Source of the DNA: Alphaproteobacteria bacterium
Lineage (GTDB): Bacteria > Pseudomonadota > Alphaproteobacteria > Micropepsales > Micropepsaceae
Assembly (NCBI GenBank): GCA_028871345.1
Contig: JAGWNK010000004.1
Location: forward strand, 1 to 64,000
DNA: 64,000 bases
Reading direction: 5' to 3'
A model generated the notes under the pieces. That model saw only the letters and a program-made list of their open reading frames with translations, was not told where the DNA came from and made no database searches. Numbering within the stretch: position 1 is the first letter of the stretch; each line of letters begins with the position of its first letter. A program made the translations under genes and the position numbers. Shown piece by piece: positions 7,995 through 16,436 of the stretch.

Positions 7995-9053
7995 TCACAC
8001 ACGTGGACGGCTGGCACCGGCAAAGCCCGAAAACGGGTTGGCCGGCGTACGCCCCAGATAGGACTTCGCGAGTTCCTCGGGACGTATGAACTCGTCGCGG
8101 AACCAGGGAAAAGTCTTGGGGGAAAATGCGGTGACGAGCCAGTTCGACAGCCGACGCACGCGCGGGATGCGAGCGGCTCCCGGGTGGTAGGTCATCCAGA
8201 TGTCCACCGGCAGATGGACGTCGAGGTCCACCGGAACGATAGGGGCGCCGATCGCATGCACATAGGTCGGCAGCATGCCGATGCCGGCACCCTTGGTGAT
8301 CGACCAGTAGTTGGCACTGCTGACGTTGGTGCGCAGGGAGATCAGTCCCTCGGGGCGCGTGCCGGGGAACACGTGGTCATAGAGCTGCTTGGCCTGCGAA
8401 TGTTCGTCGGACTGCAGCACGATGCGGTGGTTGCGCAATTCCGCGATCGTCTTTGGCACACCAAAGGTGTCGAGGTAGGACTGCGCCGCGAACGGCACGA
8501 GATGCAGCCGCCCCAGCTTGGTCACCAGCAATTCCTTTGCCGTGGGGCGGGTGAGCTGCACCGAGATGTCGGCTTCGAGCCGCAGGACGTCAGCCGAATG
8601 CATGGCGCAGATGACGTCGAGCATCAGCTTCGGATTGGCGCGCTGGAAGTCCACGAGATAGGGCGCCAGCCAGAAAGTGCCAAGGCCCTCGGTGATGGCC
8701 AGGCGAATCTCGCCCGTCAGGGTCTGGTTCGTCCGGTCGCGCGCCTGCACCAGGGCGAAGGCGGCCTGTTCCATCTGCTGGACCGCGGCGAGGATCGTCT
8801 CGCCTTCCGCCGTTAACCGTATGCCGTCGTTGTGACGCGTAATCAGCGTCACGCCGAGCGACCGCTCGAAAGCGGCAATGCGCCGGCGCACGGCGTTGAA
8901 CGACAGCTCGATGTGCTCTGCCGTGGCGCGAAAACTGCGATTCCGGACCAGTTCGAGGAACAGATGGGCGCCATCCCAGTCGATGAACCCCTTAGGTCTC
9001 GCCTGGAGCACGTGATCCCCTACGGGAACACGACGTTCACGAATCGCCGGCAT
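7995..9053 (-). CDS. LysR-family transcriptional regulator
   Basis: A 352-aa LysR-type protein. The N-terminal winged HTH (about residues 22-80) contains FLELVRNRSFRATAEH and FNAVRRRIAAFERSLGVTLITR. An effector-binding domain follows, ending in an unusually long tail (PWFRDEFIRPEELAKSYLGRT and more). The start at 9053 has an AAGGGGGG site; an upstream in-frame start at 9164 would overlap the divergent gene. It is divergent from the five-gene operon with only about 56 bases between starts. This is the classic LysR arrangement and suggests it controls that operon. The inducer is unknown. Confidence 0.85.
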   Translation of the reverse strand: MPAIRERRVPVGDHVLQARPKGFIDWDGAHLFLELVRNRSFRATAEHIELSFNAVRRRIAAFERSLGVTLITRHNDGIRLTAEGETILAAVQQMEQAAFALVQARDRTNQTLTGEIRLAITEGLGTFWLAPYLVDFQRANPKLMLDVICAMHSADVLRLEADISVQLTRPTAKELLVTKLGRLHLVPFAAQSYLDTFGVPKTIAELRNHRIVLQSDEHSQAKQLYDHVFPGTRPEGLISLRTNVSSANYWSITKGAGIGMLPTYVHAIGAPIVPVDLDVHLPVDIWMTYHPGAARIPRVRRLSNWLVTAFSPKTFPWFRDEFIRPEELAKSYLGRTPANPFSGFAGASRPRV

Positions 9054-9109
9054 ACGGGGCCGCCCCCCTTTCGGTAGAACAAATATACGCAAACTGTGGG
9101 GTGCAGGAA

Positions 9110-10354
9110 ATGACAGAACACTGCTCGACGGTTGTGTTTCAGACAAACCCGGCCGCCGCCTCAAAAAAGTGCCGCCCGCTCGAACAGATCGATGCCAGCC
9201 GCATGGCCAGGCATCTCGTCATTTACCAAGGGGACGGCGAAACCATCGCTCGCCTGATCCCCGAGGCAGACGCCCGCATCGGCAGCCTGGCCGAGGTGTC
9301 CGTCGTCCGCAGAGTGGCCGCGCACAACCCGGATTCCTTCTGGGCCATCGCGCGCCGCACCAAGGATTTCGGAAGTCCGCAAGCGGAAGGATTCGTCGCC
9401 CTCCTGTTCCTGACGCGCGAGGGGCTCAACGATCTGGCGGCGAGGAAATTCAACGCCCACGACCCCGATCCGGCACTCTTGACACCCGCAGGACAGAGAC
9501 CGGAGGCCATCTACGTCTGGGCGGCCTATGCCGAGGGGAGGCTGGCGCCCGCCGTGGCGCTGGTGCTGCAGAAGATCTCGGTTCCGCCCTACACGGATGT
9601 GCCGCTGTACGCCCGCACCACCACGAAGGACGGGACGCGCTTCACGGAGAGCCTCGGGTTCCGGCGCGCCGGCGACATCGGCGGCGCCGATGCTTCGCAT
9701 CTCTATGTCTACGAGCGCTCGAAGTCCAAGCCGACCAACGCGCCCGCCTATGACACCTATCACAAGGGCGCCGACCGCAGGACGCTGTCGGTGACCGTGG
9801 CTCGGAGCATGGAAGACTGGCTGCGTGTGGCCAGCATCCGCAGCGCCGTCTACATCGGGGAACAGGAGTGCCCCTTCGAAGAGGAATTCGACGGCAACGA
9901 CTTCTCGGCCATCCACCTCATCGGCTATGTGGGCGACGAACCCAGCGGCTGCATCCGCATCCGCCACTTCGCGGAATTCGCCAAGATCGAACGCCTGGCG
10001 GTGCGCAAGGAATTCCGCAACACCCGTCTTTCATTCCAGCTGGTGAAGGCCGCCATCGAACTGTGCCGGGCGAAGGGCTACCGCCGCCTTTACGGACACT
10101 CGCAGCGCCGGCTGATGAATTTCTGGAGCCGCTTCGGCTTCATCCCGATGCCCGGCGGAAAAGGTTTCGTGTTCTCCGATTTCGACTACGTGGAGATCGT
10201 GCTCGACATCGAACCGCTGCCCGATGCCATCAGGATCGGCATGGACCCTTACGTGATCATCAGGCCCGAAGGCCGGTGGCACGAGCCGGGTATCCTCGAG
10301 CGGTCCGCCGCCAGGCCGGTGTCGCGGCCCTCCGTCGGATTCGTCCGCCAATGA
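9110..10354 (+). CDS. Double-GNAT acyltransferase-like fusion protein
   Basis: A 414-aa protein that appears to hold two GNAT folds. The C-terminal half (about 227-367) is clear: IRSAVYIGEQECPFEEEFDGND, HLIGYVGDEPSGCIRIR, KIERLAVRKEFRNTRLSFQLV and a closing MNFWSRFGF. The N-terminal half (about 60-200) is weaker but also ends in a GNAT-like LYARTTTKDGTRFTESLGF. The family transfers acyl groups from acyl-CoA to amines; substrates are unknown here. ATG 9110 and GTG 9101 are both possible starts, and the AGGA motif fits neither ideally. It is the first gene of an operon that continues by an ATGA overlap into the next gene. Confidence 0.8.
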   Translation: MTEHCSTVVFQTNPAAASKKCRPLEQIDASRMARHLVIYQGDGETIARLIPEADARIGSLAEVSVVRRVAAHNPDSFWAIARRTKDFGSPQAEGFVALLFLTREGLNDLAARKFNAHDPDPALLTPAGQRPEAIYVWAAYAEGRLAPAVALVLQKISVPPYTDVPLYARTTTKDGTRFTESLGFRRAGDIGGADASHLYVYERSKSKPTNAPAYDTYHKGADRRTLSVTVARSMEDWLRVASIRSAVYIGEQECPFEEEFDGNDFSAIHLIGYVGDEPSGCIRIRHFAEFAKIERLAVRKEFRNTRLSFQLVKAAIELCRAKGYRRLYGHSQRRLMNFWSRFGFIPMPGGKGFVFSDFDYVEIVLDIEPLPDAIRIGMDPYVIIRPEGRWHEPGILERSAARPVSRPSVGFVRQ

Positions 10355-10953
10355 GCATCGTGGTCTCGATCGACCACTATCGCAGGCGGCGGCTCGTGCC
10401 GCCGCTTGTGTTCGTCGAACTGCAGGAAAACCAGCTGTCCCGGAACAGCGCCGTTGCCGCCGCCGAGACCGTCACTGTGCTGAACCGTTGCCGGCTGCTG
10501 CTCGATTATGCCAGGTCCAACGGCTGGCCGCTCGGCTTCGTGGGCGCCCGTTGCGGCAAGAGGAAGCGCTGCGGAATCAGCTGGATCGAGGGCTTCGAGC
10601 CGCGGCGCAACGACATGGTGTTCGAACGCACGGACGCATCCTGCTACACGAACCGGGAGTTCGCCGATGCCATGACCGTCGCGGGCAGCGTGTTCGTGCT
10701 CGCGGGTTTCGCGGGCGAACGAACCTGCCTTGCGACGGTGATGGACACCGCCCGCAATGGCCATCAGGCCGGGCTGATAGAGGATGCCACCACGGCAGGC
10801 GGACTGCCGGGGCTCAGCGTCGCCGAGAGCCACAGGGCCATGGTGGCGATCGCGAGCCAATACGCGACGATCGTGACAGCGAGGCGTTGGATGGAAGTGG
10901 CGGGGACTGTCCAATCACAGCTGGAGCCAACATATGACATCGGACGTCCTTGA
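10351..10953 (+). CDS. Isochorismatase-fold (cysteine hydrolase-like) protein with degraded triad
   Basis: A 200-aa protein whose overall pattern fits the isochorismatase-like fold: strand LVFVELQENQ near residues 19-28, VFVLAGFAGERTCLATV near 114-130, then EDATTAGG. The family uses an Asp-Lys-Cys triad. Here Cys126 is present, but the Asp position reads Glu23 and the Lys position reads Glu92 (MVFERTDASCYTN). Normal cysteine-hydrolase chemistry is therefore doubtful. The start at 10351 overlaps the upstream stop by four bases, and the stop overlaps the next gene by 20 bases, so it is firmly part of the operon. Confidence 0.75.
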   Translation: MSIVVSIDHYRRRRLVPPLVFVELQENQLSRNSAVAAAETVTVLNRCRLLLDYARSNGWPLGFVGARCGKRKRCGISWIEGFEPRRNDMVFERTDASCYTNREFADAMTVAGSVFVLAGFAGERTCLATVMDTARNGHQAGLIEDATTAGGLPGLSVAESHRAMVAIASQYATIVTARRWMEVAGTVQSQLEPTYDIGRP

Positions 10954-11206
10954 TAAAATGGAAGAGAGCGCGGCCGTGCTTCGTCACGAGATCGAGAAAC
11001 TCGATCTTCTGGGCCTCAGCTTCGCCGCGTCTCTCGTCCGCATCGCCCATCTGGATCTCCAGATGCGCCTTCACAAGGTGACGGGAGGCGAAATCGACGT
11101 GCTCACGCTCGCGGCAAACGCCCTCGAACACGAGCGGCTCACGCGCCAAGGGCGCGTCTTTGAAACACCGGGCCAACCGGCTCCTGTATCATCGAAAGGC
11201 CAGTGA
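10934..11206 (+). CDS. Small hypothetical helical protein (90 aa)
   Basis: The family is not recognised. The sequence is mostly amphipathic helix: EESAAVLRHEIEKLDLLGLSFAASLVRIAHLDLQ at about residues 9-42. The tail is polar. The layout suggests a small helical bundle or a partner or regulatory subunit. The ATG at 10934 lies inside the end of the isochorismatase-like gene, and the stop overlaps the next ATG (TGATG). A coupling this tight on both sides supports real expression. Confidence 0.65.
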   Translation: MTSDVLDKMEESAAVLRHEIEKLDLLGLSFAASLVRIAHLDLQMRLHKVTGGEIDVLTLAANALEHERLTRQGRVFETPGQPAPVSSKGQ

Positions 11207-11514
11207 TGTCTCAGAGAAGCGGCGCGGCTCGTTCACGAGCCGCAGGAAAGGCAGCCGACCGGCGTCCGGTCGTTCGTGAAGAGGTGGCATTGACGGCGTA
11301 TCTCGCACTGCTGCACGCCGATCAATGGCTCTTCCTCGCCGACGGGATGCTGGGAAGCGACGCGCGGATCGTCGATGGAAAATCGATGAGCGAAATCCGC
11401 CGCTCCATCGCGGATCATCTCGAATACCTGCAGCCTCGCGCCTACAGGCGGCTTCACGGCAGCGAGCCCTCTCAACGGAACGTGGCCGGGCCGGAGCAGA
11501 AAGAGAGACTATGA
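11206..11514 (+). CDS. Small hypothetical protein (102 aa)
   Basis: The family is not recognised. After a basic N-terminus (about 25 residues rich in R, A and S) comes a helical core, VALTAYLALLHADQWLFLADGMLGSDARI, then MSEIRRSIADHLEYLQPRAYRRL. There is no signal peptide. The ATG at 11206 shares a base with the upstream stop, and the stop overlaps the ligase gene as ATGA. With its 90-aa neighbour it forms a pair of tiny proteins conserved in position between the isochorismatase-like and ligase genes here; whether this holds elsewhere is unknown. Confidence 0.62.
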   Translation: MSQRSGAARSRAAGKAADRRPVVREEVALTAYLALLHADQWLFLADGMLGSDARIVDGKSMSEIRRSIADHLEYLQPRAYRRLHGSEPSQRNVAGPEQKERL

Positions 11515-12899
11515 GCGACGACGCAAATCAAATGCGGGCGGCACATTTCGCCCATTTCTGCGAACTGATGCCGGAACTTGTCGCCAGGCTGTCCTGGTCG
11601 CGCGAGGGGATCGAAGCCCATCGGACAAGGGCCCTTCGCGAACTGCTCGGTCACGCCAAGCGGCATGCGCCATGGCACGCGGCGCGCCTAGCCCACTTGG
11701 ACCCGGAGCGCGCGACGATCGAGGACCTGGCCAGCATACCGCCGATGACGAAGAGCGATCTGATGCACAATTGGGACGCGATCGTCACGGTGCCCGGCGC
11801 GAGCCTGAAGGTCGCCGAGGAAGCCGTACGCAACATGCGCGACCAGTTCTACATCTGGGGCAACCACACGCTGTTCGCCTCCGGAGGAACCGGGGGTCGG
11901 CCGGGCTTGTTTGTCAACGACTGGACCTCGCTGGCCATGAACTGGGGGGGAATGTCGCGTACCATCCGGCCCTATCTCGCCTCGCTGCCGCTGCCCGGCG
12001 GGGGCATCCCACACAACTACCGCACCGTCGCCGTCGGCGCCGAGATGTCGGGTCACGGATCGTTCGTCGTGGGACGGGTCTTCTCGAACCCGGCCAACCC
12101 GACACGCATGCTGTCGGGCTGGCGGTCGGTGGCAGAGCTTATTCCGAAATTGAACGCGGCCCAGCCTCAGCTGCTGTCCTGCTATCCCAACCTGATTCCG
12201 GCGCTGGCGGCGGCGGCGCGCTCGGGCGAACTCAAAATCGACCCGCTGGCGATCGTCTGCGGCGGCGAGCATTTTCCCGATCACAGCCAGCGGCTGGCGC
12301 GCGAGACATGGCCGGAGGCGGCCATCATGACCTGCTGGGGCACCAGCGAGGGCGGCGGCACGCATCCCTGCGTCAGCGGCGACGGATTTCATGTGAGCGA
12401 AGACCAGGTCATCATCGAGCCGGTGGACGAAACCGGGGCGCCGACCATGCCCGGCCAGCGTTCGGCGGGCATTTACTTCACCAATCTCTACAACAGGGCC
12501 CAACCCATCATCCGCTACCACATCGACGACGTGTTCGAGATGGATGACGAGCCATGCGCTTGCGGGTCGCTTCACCGCAAGATCCGGCAGGTCCACGGCC
12601 GCGCCTTCGAGAAGTTTCACTACGGCACCATTATTGTTCACCCCGTCACATTGCAACTTGCGGTGCTGGAACAACCGAGCATTCTGGAATACCAGATCCG
12701 TCAGACCAAGCGCGGTGCGCATCTCGCCTATCGCGGCGAAGGCGACATCGACGGCGCAAGGCTGGCCGCGAAAATGCGCCAGGCGCTGAAGAGCTACGGC
12801 GTGGTGGAGCCTGAGGTGACGGTCGAGTGCGTGGCGCAGTTGGGGCGCACATCCGTCGGGAAGCTGAAGCGATTCATTCCGCTGCCGCCGACGTCCTGA
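11511..12899 (+). CDS. Phenylacetate-CoA ligase (PaaK/CapK)-like adenylate-forming enzyme
   Basis: A 462-aa member of the adenylate-forming superfamily, closest to PaaK/CapK-type ligases. Visible motifs are the phosphate-binding loop LFASGGTGGRPGLF (about residue 123), CWGTSEGGGTHP (about 277) in the position of the Y-G-x-T-E motif, the ribose-binding Asp in RYHIDDV, and the C-terminal hinge and Lys region near SVGKLKRF. It should activate a carboxylate as an acyl-adenylate and probably an acyl-CoA. The acid is unknown; an aromatic acid is a guess from the family. It is the last gene of the operon and could feed the double-GNAT enzyme. Confidence 0.82.
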   Translation: MSDDANQMRAAHFAHFCELMPELVARLSWSREGIEAHRTRALRELLGHAKRHAPWHAARLAHLDPERATIEDLASIPPMTKSDLMHNWDAIVTVPGASLKVAEEAVRNMRDQFYIWGNHTLFASGGTGGRPGLFVNDWTSLAMNWGGMSRTIRPYLASLPLPGGGIPHNYRTVAVGAEMSGHGSFVVGRVFSNPANPTRMLSGWRSVAELIPKLNAAQPQLLSCYPNLIPALAAAARSGELKIDPLAIVCGGEHFPDHSQRLARETWPEAAIMTCWGTSEGGGTHPCVSGDGFHVSEDQVIIEPVDETGAPTMPGQRSAGIYFTNLYNRAQPIIRYHIDDVFEMDDEPCACGSLHRKIRQVHGRAFEKFHYGTIIVHPVTLQLAVLEQPSILEYQIRQTKRGAHLAYRGEGDIDGARLAAKMRQALKSYGVVEPEVTVECVAQLGRTSVGKLKRFIPLPPTS

Positions 12900-13172
12900 A
12901 CGCCCCCGATCTGCCCGATGTTGCCAGGCGAACAAGCGCGCCCGGCGACGCACGCAACTCGGCACCGCCGGCAGGGAATAGCGGCCGCGAAAGCCCGAAA
13001 TGATGGCATCGCGCGAAAATCCTCTGATTCCGGTTTACGGTTCATTGACGGAACTAAAGACCTGTCCGGGAAATCCTGTTCTGCCAACTCTTTGTTCACC
13101 TTGCAGCGGCAAAGTCGGAACGATTTTGCCCCGGGGAACGGATTGCTGGGAAAGCCCACAGGCTCGGAAACC

Positions 13173-14786
13173 ATGCATGCGAAGTCGGGCTGGGCAAGCC
13201 CGCGCGAGCGGGAAGCCACGCGCAAGGTAATCCTGGAGGCGGCGAACAAGCTGGTCGGAGAAAGCGGGCCGGAGGCGCTCAGCTTCAGCACGATCGCCGC
13301 GGCGACGGGCATCGCGCGGGCGACGCTGTATGGATATTTCTCCAGCAAGGGCGAGTTGTTGACTCAACTCGGCGAGGATCCGACGGTCGCGGACGGGCCT
13401 ACGGAGAATGTTTCAGCCGAGCCAGTCGACGAAGCGAAGGCTCCATCGCCGCCTGCGATTGCCGCGACGGACGCTGGCGATCTCATGCACGAGCAGGCCA
13501 AGGCGCTCGATGCGCTGGCGCAGCGCGTGCTCGTCCCCAAGTCGATGATGAAGGGCGGCACTGAGACGGTCATCGCCAAGCTTGAAGCGCGTCTTGCCGT
13601 CTTCGAGAAAGCCTGTCCGGAATGCGGGAAACGGGTAGACCGCGAGATCAGGGCCTTGTGGGAGAAGAGCGCGGCAACCTCTAACTTGGCGGGCCGGCTG
13701 CAAGAGAGCCTCGACGCCTTCGAAAAGCGCCAGCAGCAGATGCTGGCGGAGATGCGGCTCGAGCTGCACAATCTTACGCATCCGAAGAGTGCGAATCCGG
13801 CGCCGACCGTGATCCGGTTGCCGGTCCTGGTCGAGGCGCCGACCGAGCCCAATCCTCCCATCGAACTCGAAGCGTCGGAGCCCGAGACGGTCGGGCCGCC
13901 TCCGCCAGCGATATCGGAGAACCCAGACGCCGCAACGGACATCTCGACGAGAAGCGGGTATATTTCATCCGCGCGGCGCGCGGCAATCGACGCCGCCAAG
14001 CAGACGCAGGCTGTGCCTCGGCGGTCCCGGTACAAGACGCGCGTGTTGCTGCGCTATGCGCTTGGGGCGGCAATTCTGATATTCCTCGTCACGGCCTTCC
14101 TGGTCTTGCGGCAGGTCCTGGCGATGACGCAGGCCGATGCCGGCGTGCGGCATACGGCATCCGTGTCGCACATCGCCAAGCGCACGCTGGCGATGCAGGC
14201 GGCGGGCGGCGATCGGCAAGCACAGCTCGCCCTCGGGCTAAAGCTCATGAACGGCACCGGCGTCGCCGTGAATGTCGAAAGGGGCGTGATCTGGCTCGAG
14301 CGCGCCGCCGCGGCCGGCCTGCCTGTGGCTCAGAACCTGGTGGGCGTGCTCTATCAAACGGGTACCGGCGTGAACGCCGATATGGCCCAGGCCGCGCGCT
14401 GGTACGAAGCCGCCGCACAGCAGGGCAATGTCAAGGCCATGACCAATCTCGGAAAGCTCTACGCCGGCGGCTGGCCGCAAAGAACCGACTACACGGCAGC
14501 GGCGCGCTGGTTCTCGGCCGCCGCGAGCTACGGCGATGTCGATGCGGAATTCGACCTCGCCGTCCTCTACGAGCGGGGGCAGGGCGTGTCGCGAAGCATC
14601 GCCGACGCCTTCAAATGGTACTCGCTTGCGGGCGCGCAAGGCGACGCCAACGCCGCCGCCCGCGCCTCCATACTTTCCGCGCAACTGATGCCCGACGAAC
14701 TCGCTGCGGCCGAAGCGGCAACATCCGGGTTCAGGCCCCGGCAGACGGTGTTGGCCGCGAATGCCTCGCCGCGCGACGCGAACTGA
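13173..14786 (+). CDS. TetR-type HTH fused to a transmembrane segment and Sel1 repeats
   Basis: A 537-aa protein with an unusual domain order. Residues about 8-62 form a TetR HTH (REATRKVILEAANKLV, then FSTIAAATGIARATLYGYFSSKGEL). A coiled-coil and proline-rich linker follows (about 65-285) with a CPEC pair near residue 147. One transmembrane helix lies near 290-316 (LLRYALGAAILIFLVTAFLVL). The rest (about 335-510) is three to four Sel1 repeats, for example QLALGLKLMNGTGV and AARWYEAAAQQG. By topology the HTH would be cytosolic and the Sel1 part periplasmic, suggesting a membrane-bound regulator. ATG 13173 was chosen over an earlier in-frame start at 12918 that adds a non-conserved basic leader. 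Confidence 0.8.
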   Translation: MHAKSGWASPREREATRKVILEAANKLVGESGPEALSFSTIAAATGIARATLYGYFSSKGELLTQLGEDPTVADGPTENVSAEPVDEAKAPSPPAIAATDAGDLMHEQAKALDALAQRVLVPKSMMKGGTETVIAKLEARLAVFEKACPECGKRVDREIRALWEKSAATSNLAGRLQESLDAFEKRQQQMLAEMRLELHNLTHPKSANPAPTVIRLPVLVEAPTEPNPPIELEASEPETVGPPPPAISENPDAATDISTRSGYISSARRAAIDAAKQTQAVPRRSRYKTRVLLRYALGAAILIFLVTAFLVLRQVLAMTQADAGVRHTASVSHIAKRTLAMQAAGGDRQAQLALGLKLMNGTGVAVNVERGVIWLERAAAAGLPVAQNLVGVLYQTGTGVNADMAQAARWYEAAAQQGNVKAMTNLGKLYAGGWPQRTDYTAAARWFSAAASYGDVDAEFDLAVLYERGQGVSRSIADAFKWYSLAGAQGDANAAARASILSAQLMPDELAAAEAATSGFRPRQTVLAANASPRDAN

Positions 14787-15281
14787 TCAAGCCGGGGCTG
14801 GGGTGGTCGTGCCAAGCGGATCAGGGCCGTACTCGTTTGCGCCTTTCACGCCGGGCTGGCACCAGAAGTAGATCAGCACGACGGCAACAACCAGCGCGGC
14901 CAAATTGATGAGCCAGCCGATCGTAAAATAGAACGACAAGAACGCGACGGCGCCAAAGGGACCCGAGAGGGCCGTCAGCAGCGCGATCACCTGGATAAGG
15001 CCGCCCAGAACGACCCACAGCCACACGAGCGAGCCGTTGCGACCGATGTCCTGAAGGCGGCGCGCACCAATCCCCGCCGTGGGCAGAAGCAGTGCGAGAC
15101 CGGCCACCGCGGTTAGCAGACCCAGATGGATGACTGCATCAACGACTGCCGCGCCCAGATACACGACAAAACAGGCGAGGATGAAGTACCAGAACTCCTT
15201 GCGGCTTACTCGGCCCTTGAGATCGAAATAATGCTCGGTCACGTTGCGTCGGAAGACTTCGACGACTTCCTGCGGATCCAT
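14787..15281 (-). CDS. DUF805 family inner-membrane protein
   Basis: A 164-aa integral membrane protein of the DUF805 family. The soluble N-terminus includes NVTEHYFDLKGRVSRKEFWYFIL, the family signature, followed by about four hydrophobic helices and RRLQDIGRNGSLVWLW between helices. The function is unknown. The start at 15281 (MDPQEV) has a GGGGG site. Its stop abuts the end of the convergent TetR/Sel1 gene, with no spacer for a separate terminator. Confidence 0.85.
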   Translation of the reverse strand: MDPQEVVEVFRRNVTEHYFDLKGRVSRKEFWYFILACFVVYLGAAVVDAVIHLGLLTAVAGLALLLPTAGIGARRLQDIGRNGSLVWLWVVLGGLIQVIALLTALSGPFGAVAFLSFYFTIGWLINLAALVVAVVLIYFWCQPGVKGANEYGPDPLGTTTPAPA

Positions 15282-15425
15282 GAGGTAGCCCCCTGCTGCA
15301 GTGCGGCCATGCGAGCAACCTCCGCGACTGTGGAGGAATCGCTGGTTATTTTCAGGTAAGTTTGCCGCAATGGACTTGTCAACGCGGATCGCTATGGAAG
15401 TACGGACCGAATCGGGCGGACGGCA

Positions 15426-16436
15426 GTGAAACACAGCATTTTCATCGATGGCGGGTATGGAACCACGGGCCTCGAAATCCGAGAACGCCTAGCGGCGCGC
15501 CCCGACTTTTCCCTGGTGCAGTTGGCGGAAGCCCAACGCAAGGATCCCGGCGCCCGGGCGGCCGCGCTCAACGATGCCGACGTGGTGATCCTGTGCCTGC
15601 CCGACGAGGCCGCCCGGGATGCCGTGGCCATGATCGAAAACCCCACGGTGCGCGTCATTGACGCTTCCACCGCGCATCGCACGGCGCCTGGATGGGTTTA
15701 TGGCTTTCCCGAGATGGAGGCTGGCCAGCGCGAGGCCATCTCAGCGGCGAAGCGTGTGAGCAATCCGGGCTGCTGGGCGACCGCGTTCATCGCGCTTATC
15801 AGGCCGCTTGTGCGGGCAGGGATCGTGCCGGCCGATTTTCCCGTCACGGTGAACGGCGTGTCCGGCTACTCGGGCGGCGGCAAGGCCATGATACAGGAGT
15901 TTGAGGACGAGGCCGCGCCCACCCACACGAAGGCGGTCGTGCGCAGCTACGCGCTGACGCTGTCGCACAAGCACCTGCCTGAAATGCAGATGCATGCGAT
16001 GCTGGCGCACCCACCGGTGTTCTCGCCGAATGTCGGCCGGTTCTATCGCGGGATGCTCGTCGACGTGCCGTTGCAGCTCTGGGCGCTGCCGGGCAGGCCC
16101 TCGGTGATGCAAGTTCACAAAGCGCTGGCAGATGCCTATCGCGGCGAAAGACTCGTCGAGGTAGCATCTCTCGAAGGCGGCACGTTGTTGCCGATGGAGG
16201 CGGCACTAGCGCTGCGGGATCCGCCGGGAGCAGTGCGTGCCGCCGCTTTGTCCGCTCTTGATGCTGAACTGTTGAAGTTGACCAACGGCTTGGCACTCTA
16301 CGTGTTCGGTAACGACAAACACGGGCAGGTTCGCCTTGTCGCACTACTCGACAACCTCGGCAAAGGCGCCGGCGGCGCGGCGGTGCAGAACCTGAACATC
16401 ATGCTCGGGTTACCCGAGCAGGCGGGACTCGTTTGA
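15426..16436 (+). CDS. argC: N-acetyl-gamma-glutamyl-phosphate reductase (type 2)
   Basis: Catalyses the third step of arginine synthesis, NADPH-dependent reduction of N-acetylglutamyl phosphate to the semialdehyde. The 336-aa length is that of the shorter type-2 enzymes. Visible features are the nucleotide-binding start IFIDGGYGTTGLEI, the catalytic Cys in VSNPGCWATAF and the YSGGGKAMI loop. It starts at GTG 15426. The stop overlaps the next start (TGATG), so the PaiB-like gene is coupled to it. Elsewhere in the class argC usually sits next to rpsI; here it is separated by the accessory block at 5-15 kb. Confidence 0.95.
   Translation: MKHSIFIDGGYGTTGLEIRERLAARPDFSLVQLAEAQRKDPGARAAALNDADVVILCLPDEAARDAVAMIENPTVRVIDASTAHRTAPGWVYGFPEMEAGQREAISAAKRVSNPGCWATAFIALIRPLVRAGIVPADFPVTVNGVSGYSGGGKAMIQEFEDEAAPTHTKAVVRSYALTLSHKHLPEMQMHAMLAHPPVFSPNVGRFYRGMLVDVPLQLWALPGRPSVMQVHKALADAYRGERLVEVASLEGGTLLPMEAALALRDPPGAVRAAALSALDAELLKLTNGLALYVFGNDKHGQVRLVALLDNLGKGAGGAAVQNLNIMLGLPEQAGLV

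Noticed and set aside
11688-12965. A 425-codon minus-strand open frame
   Set aside because: It is antisense to the PaaK-like ligase, which has clear motifs and operon coupling.
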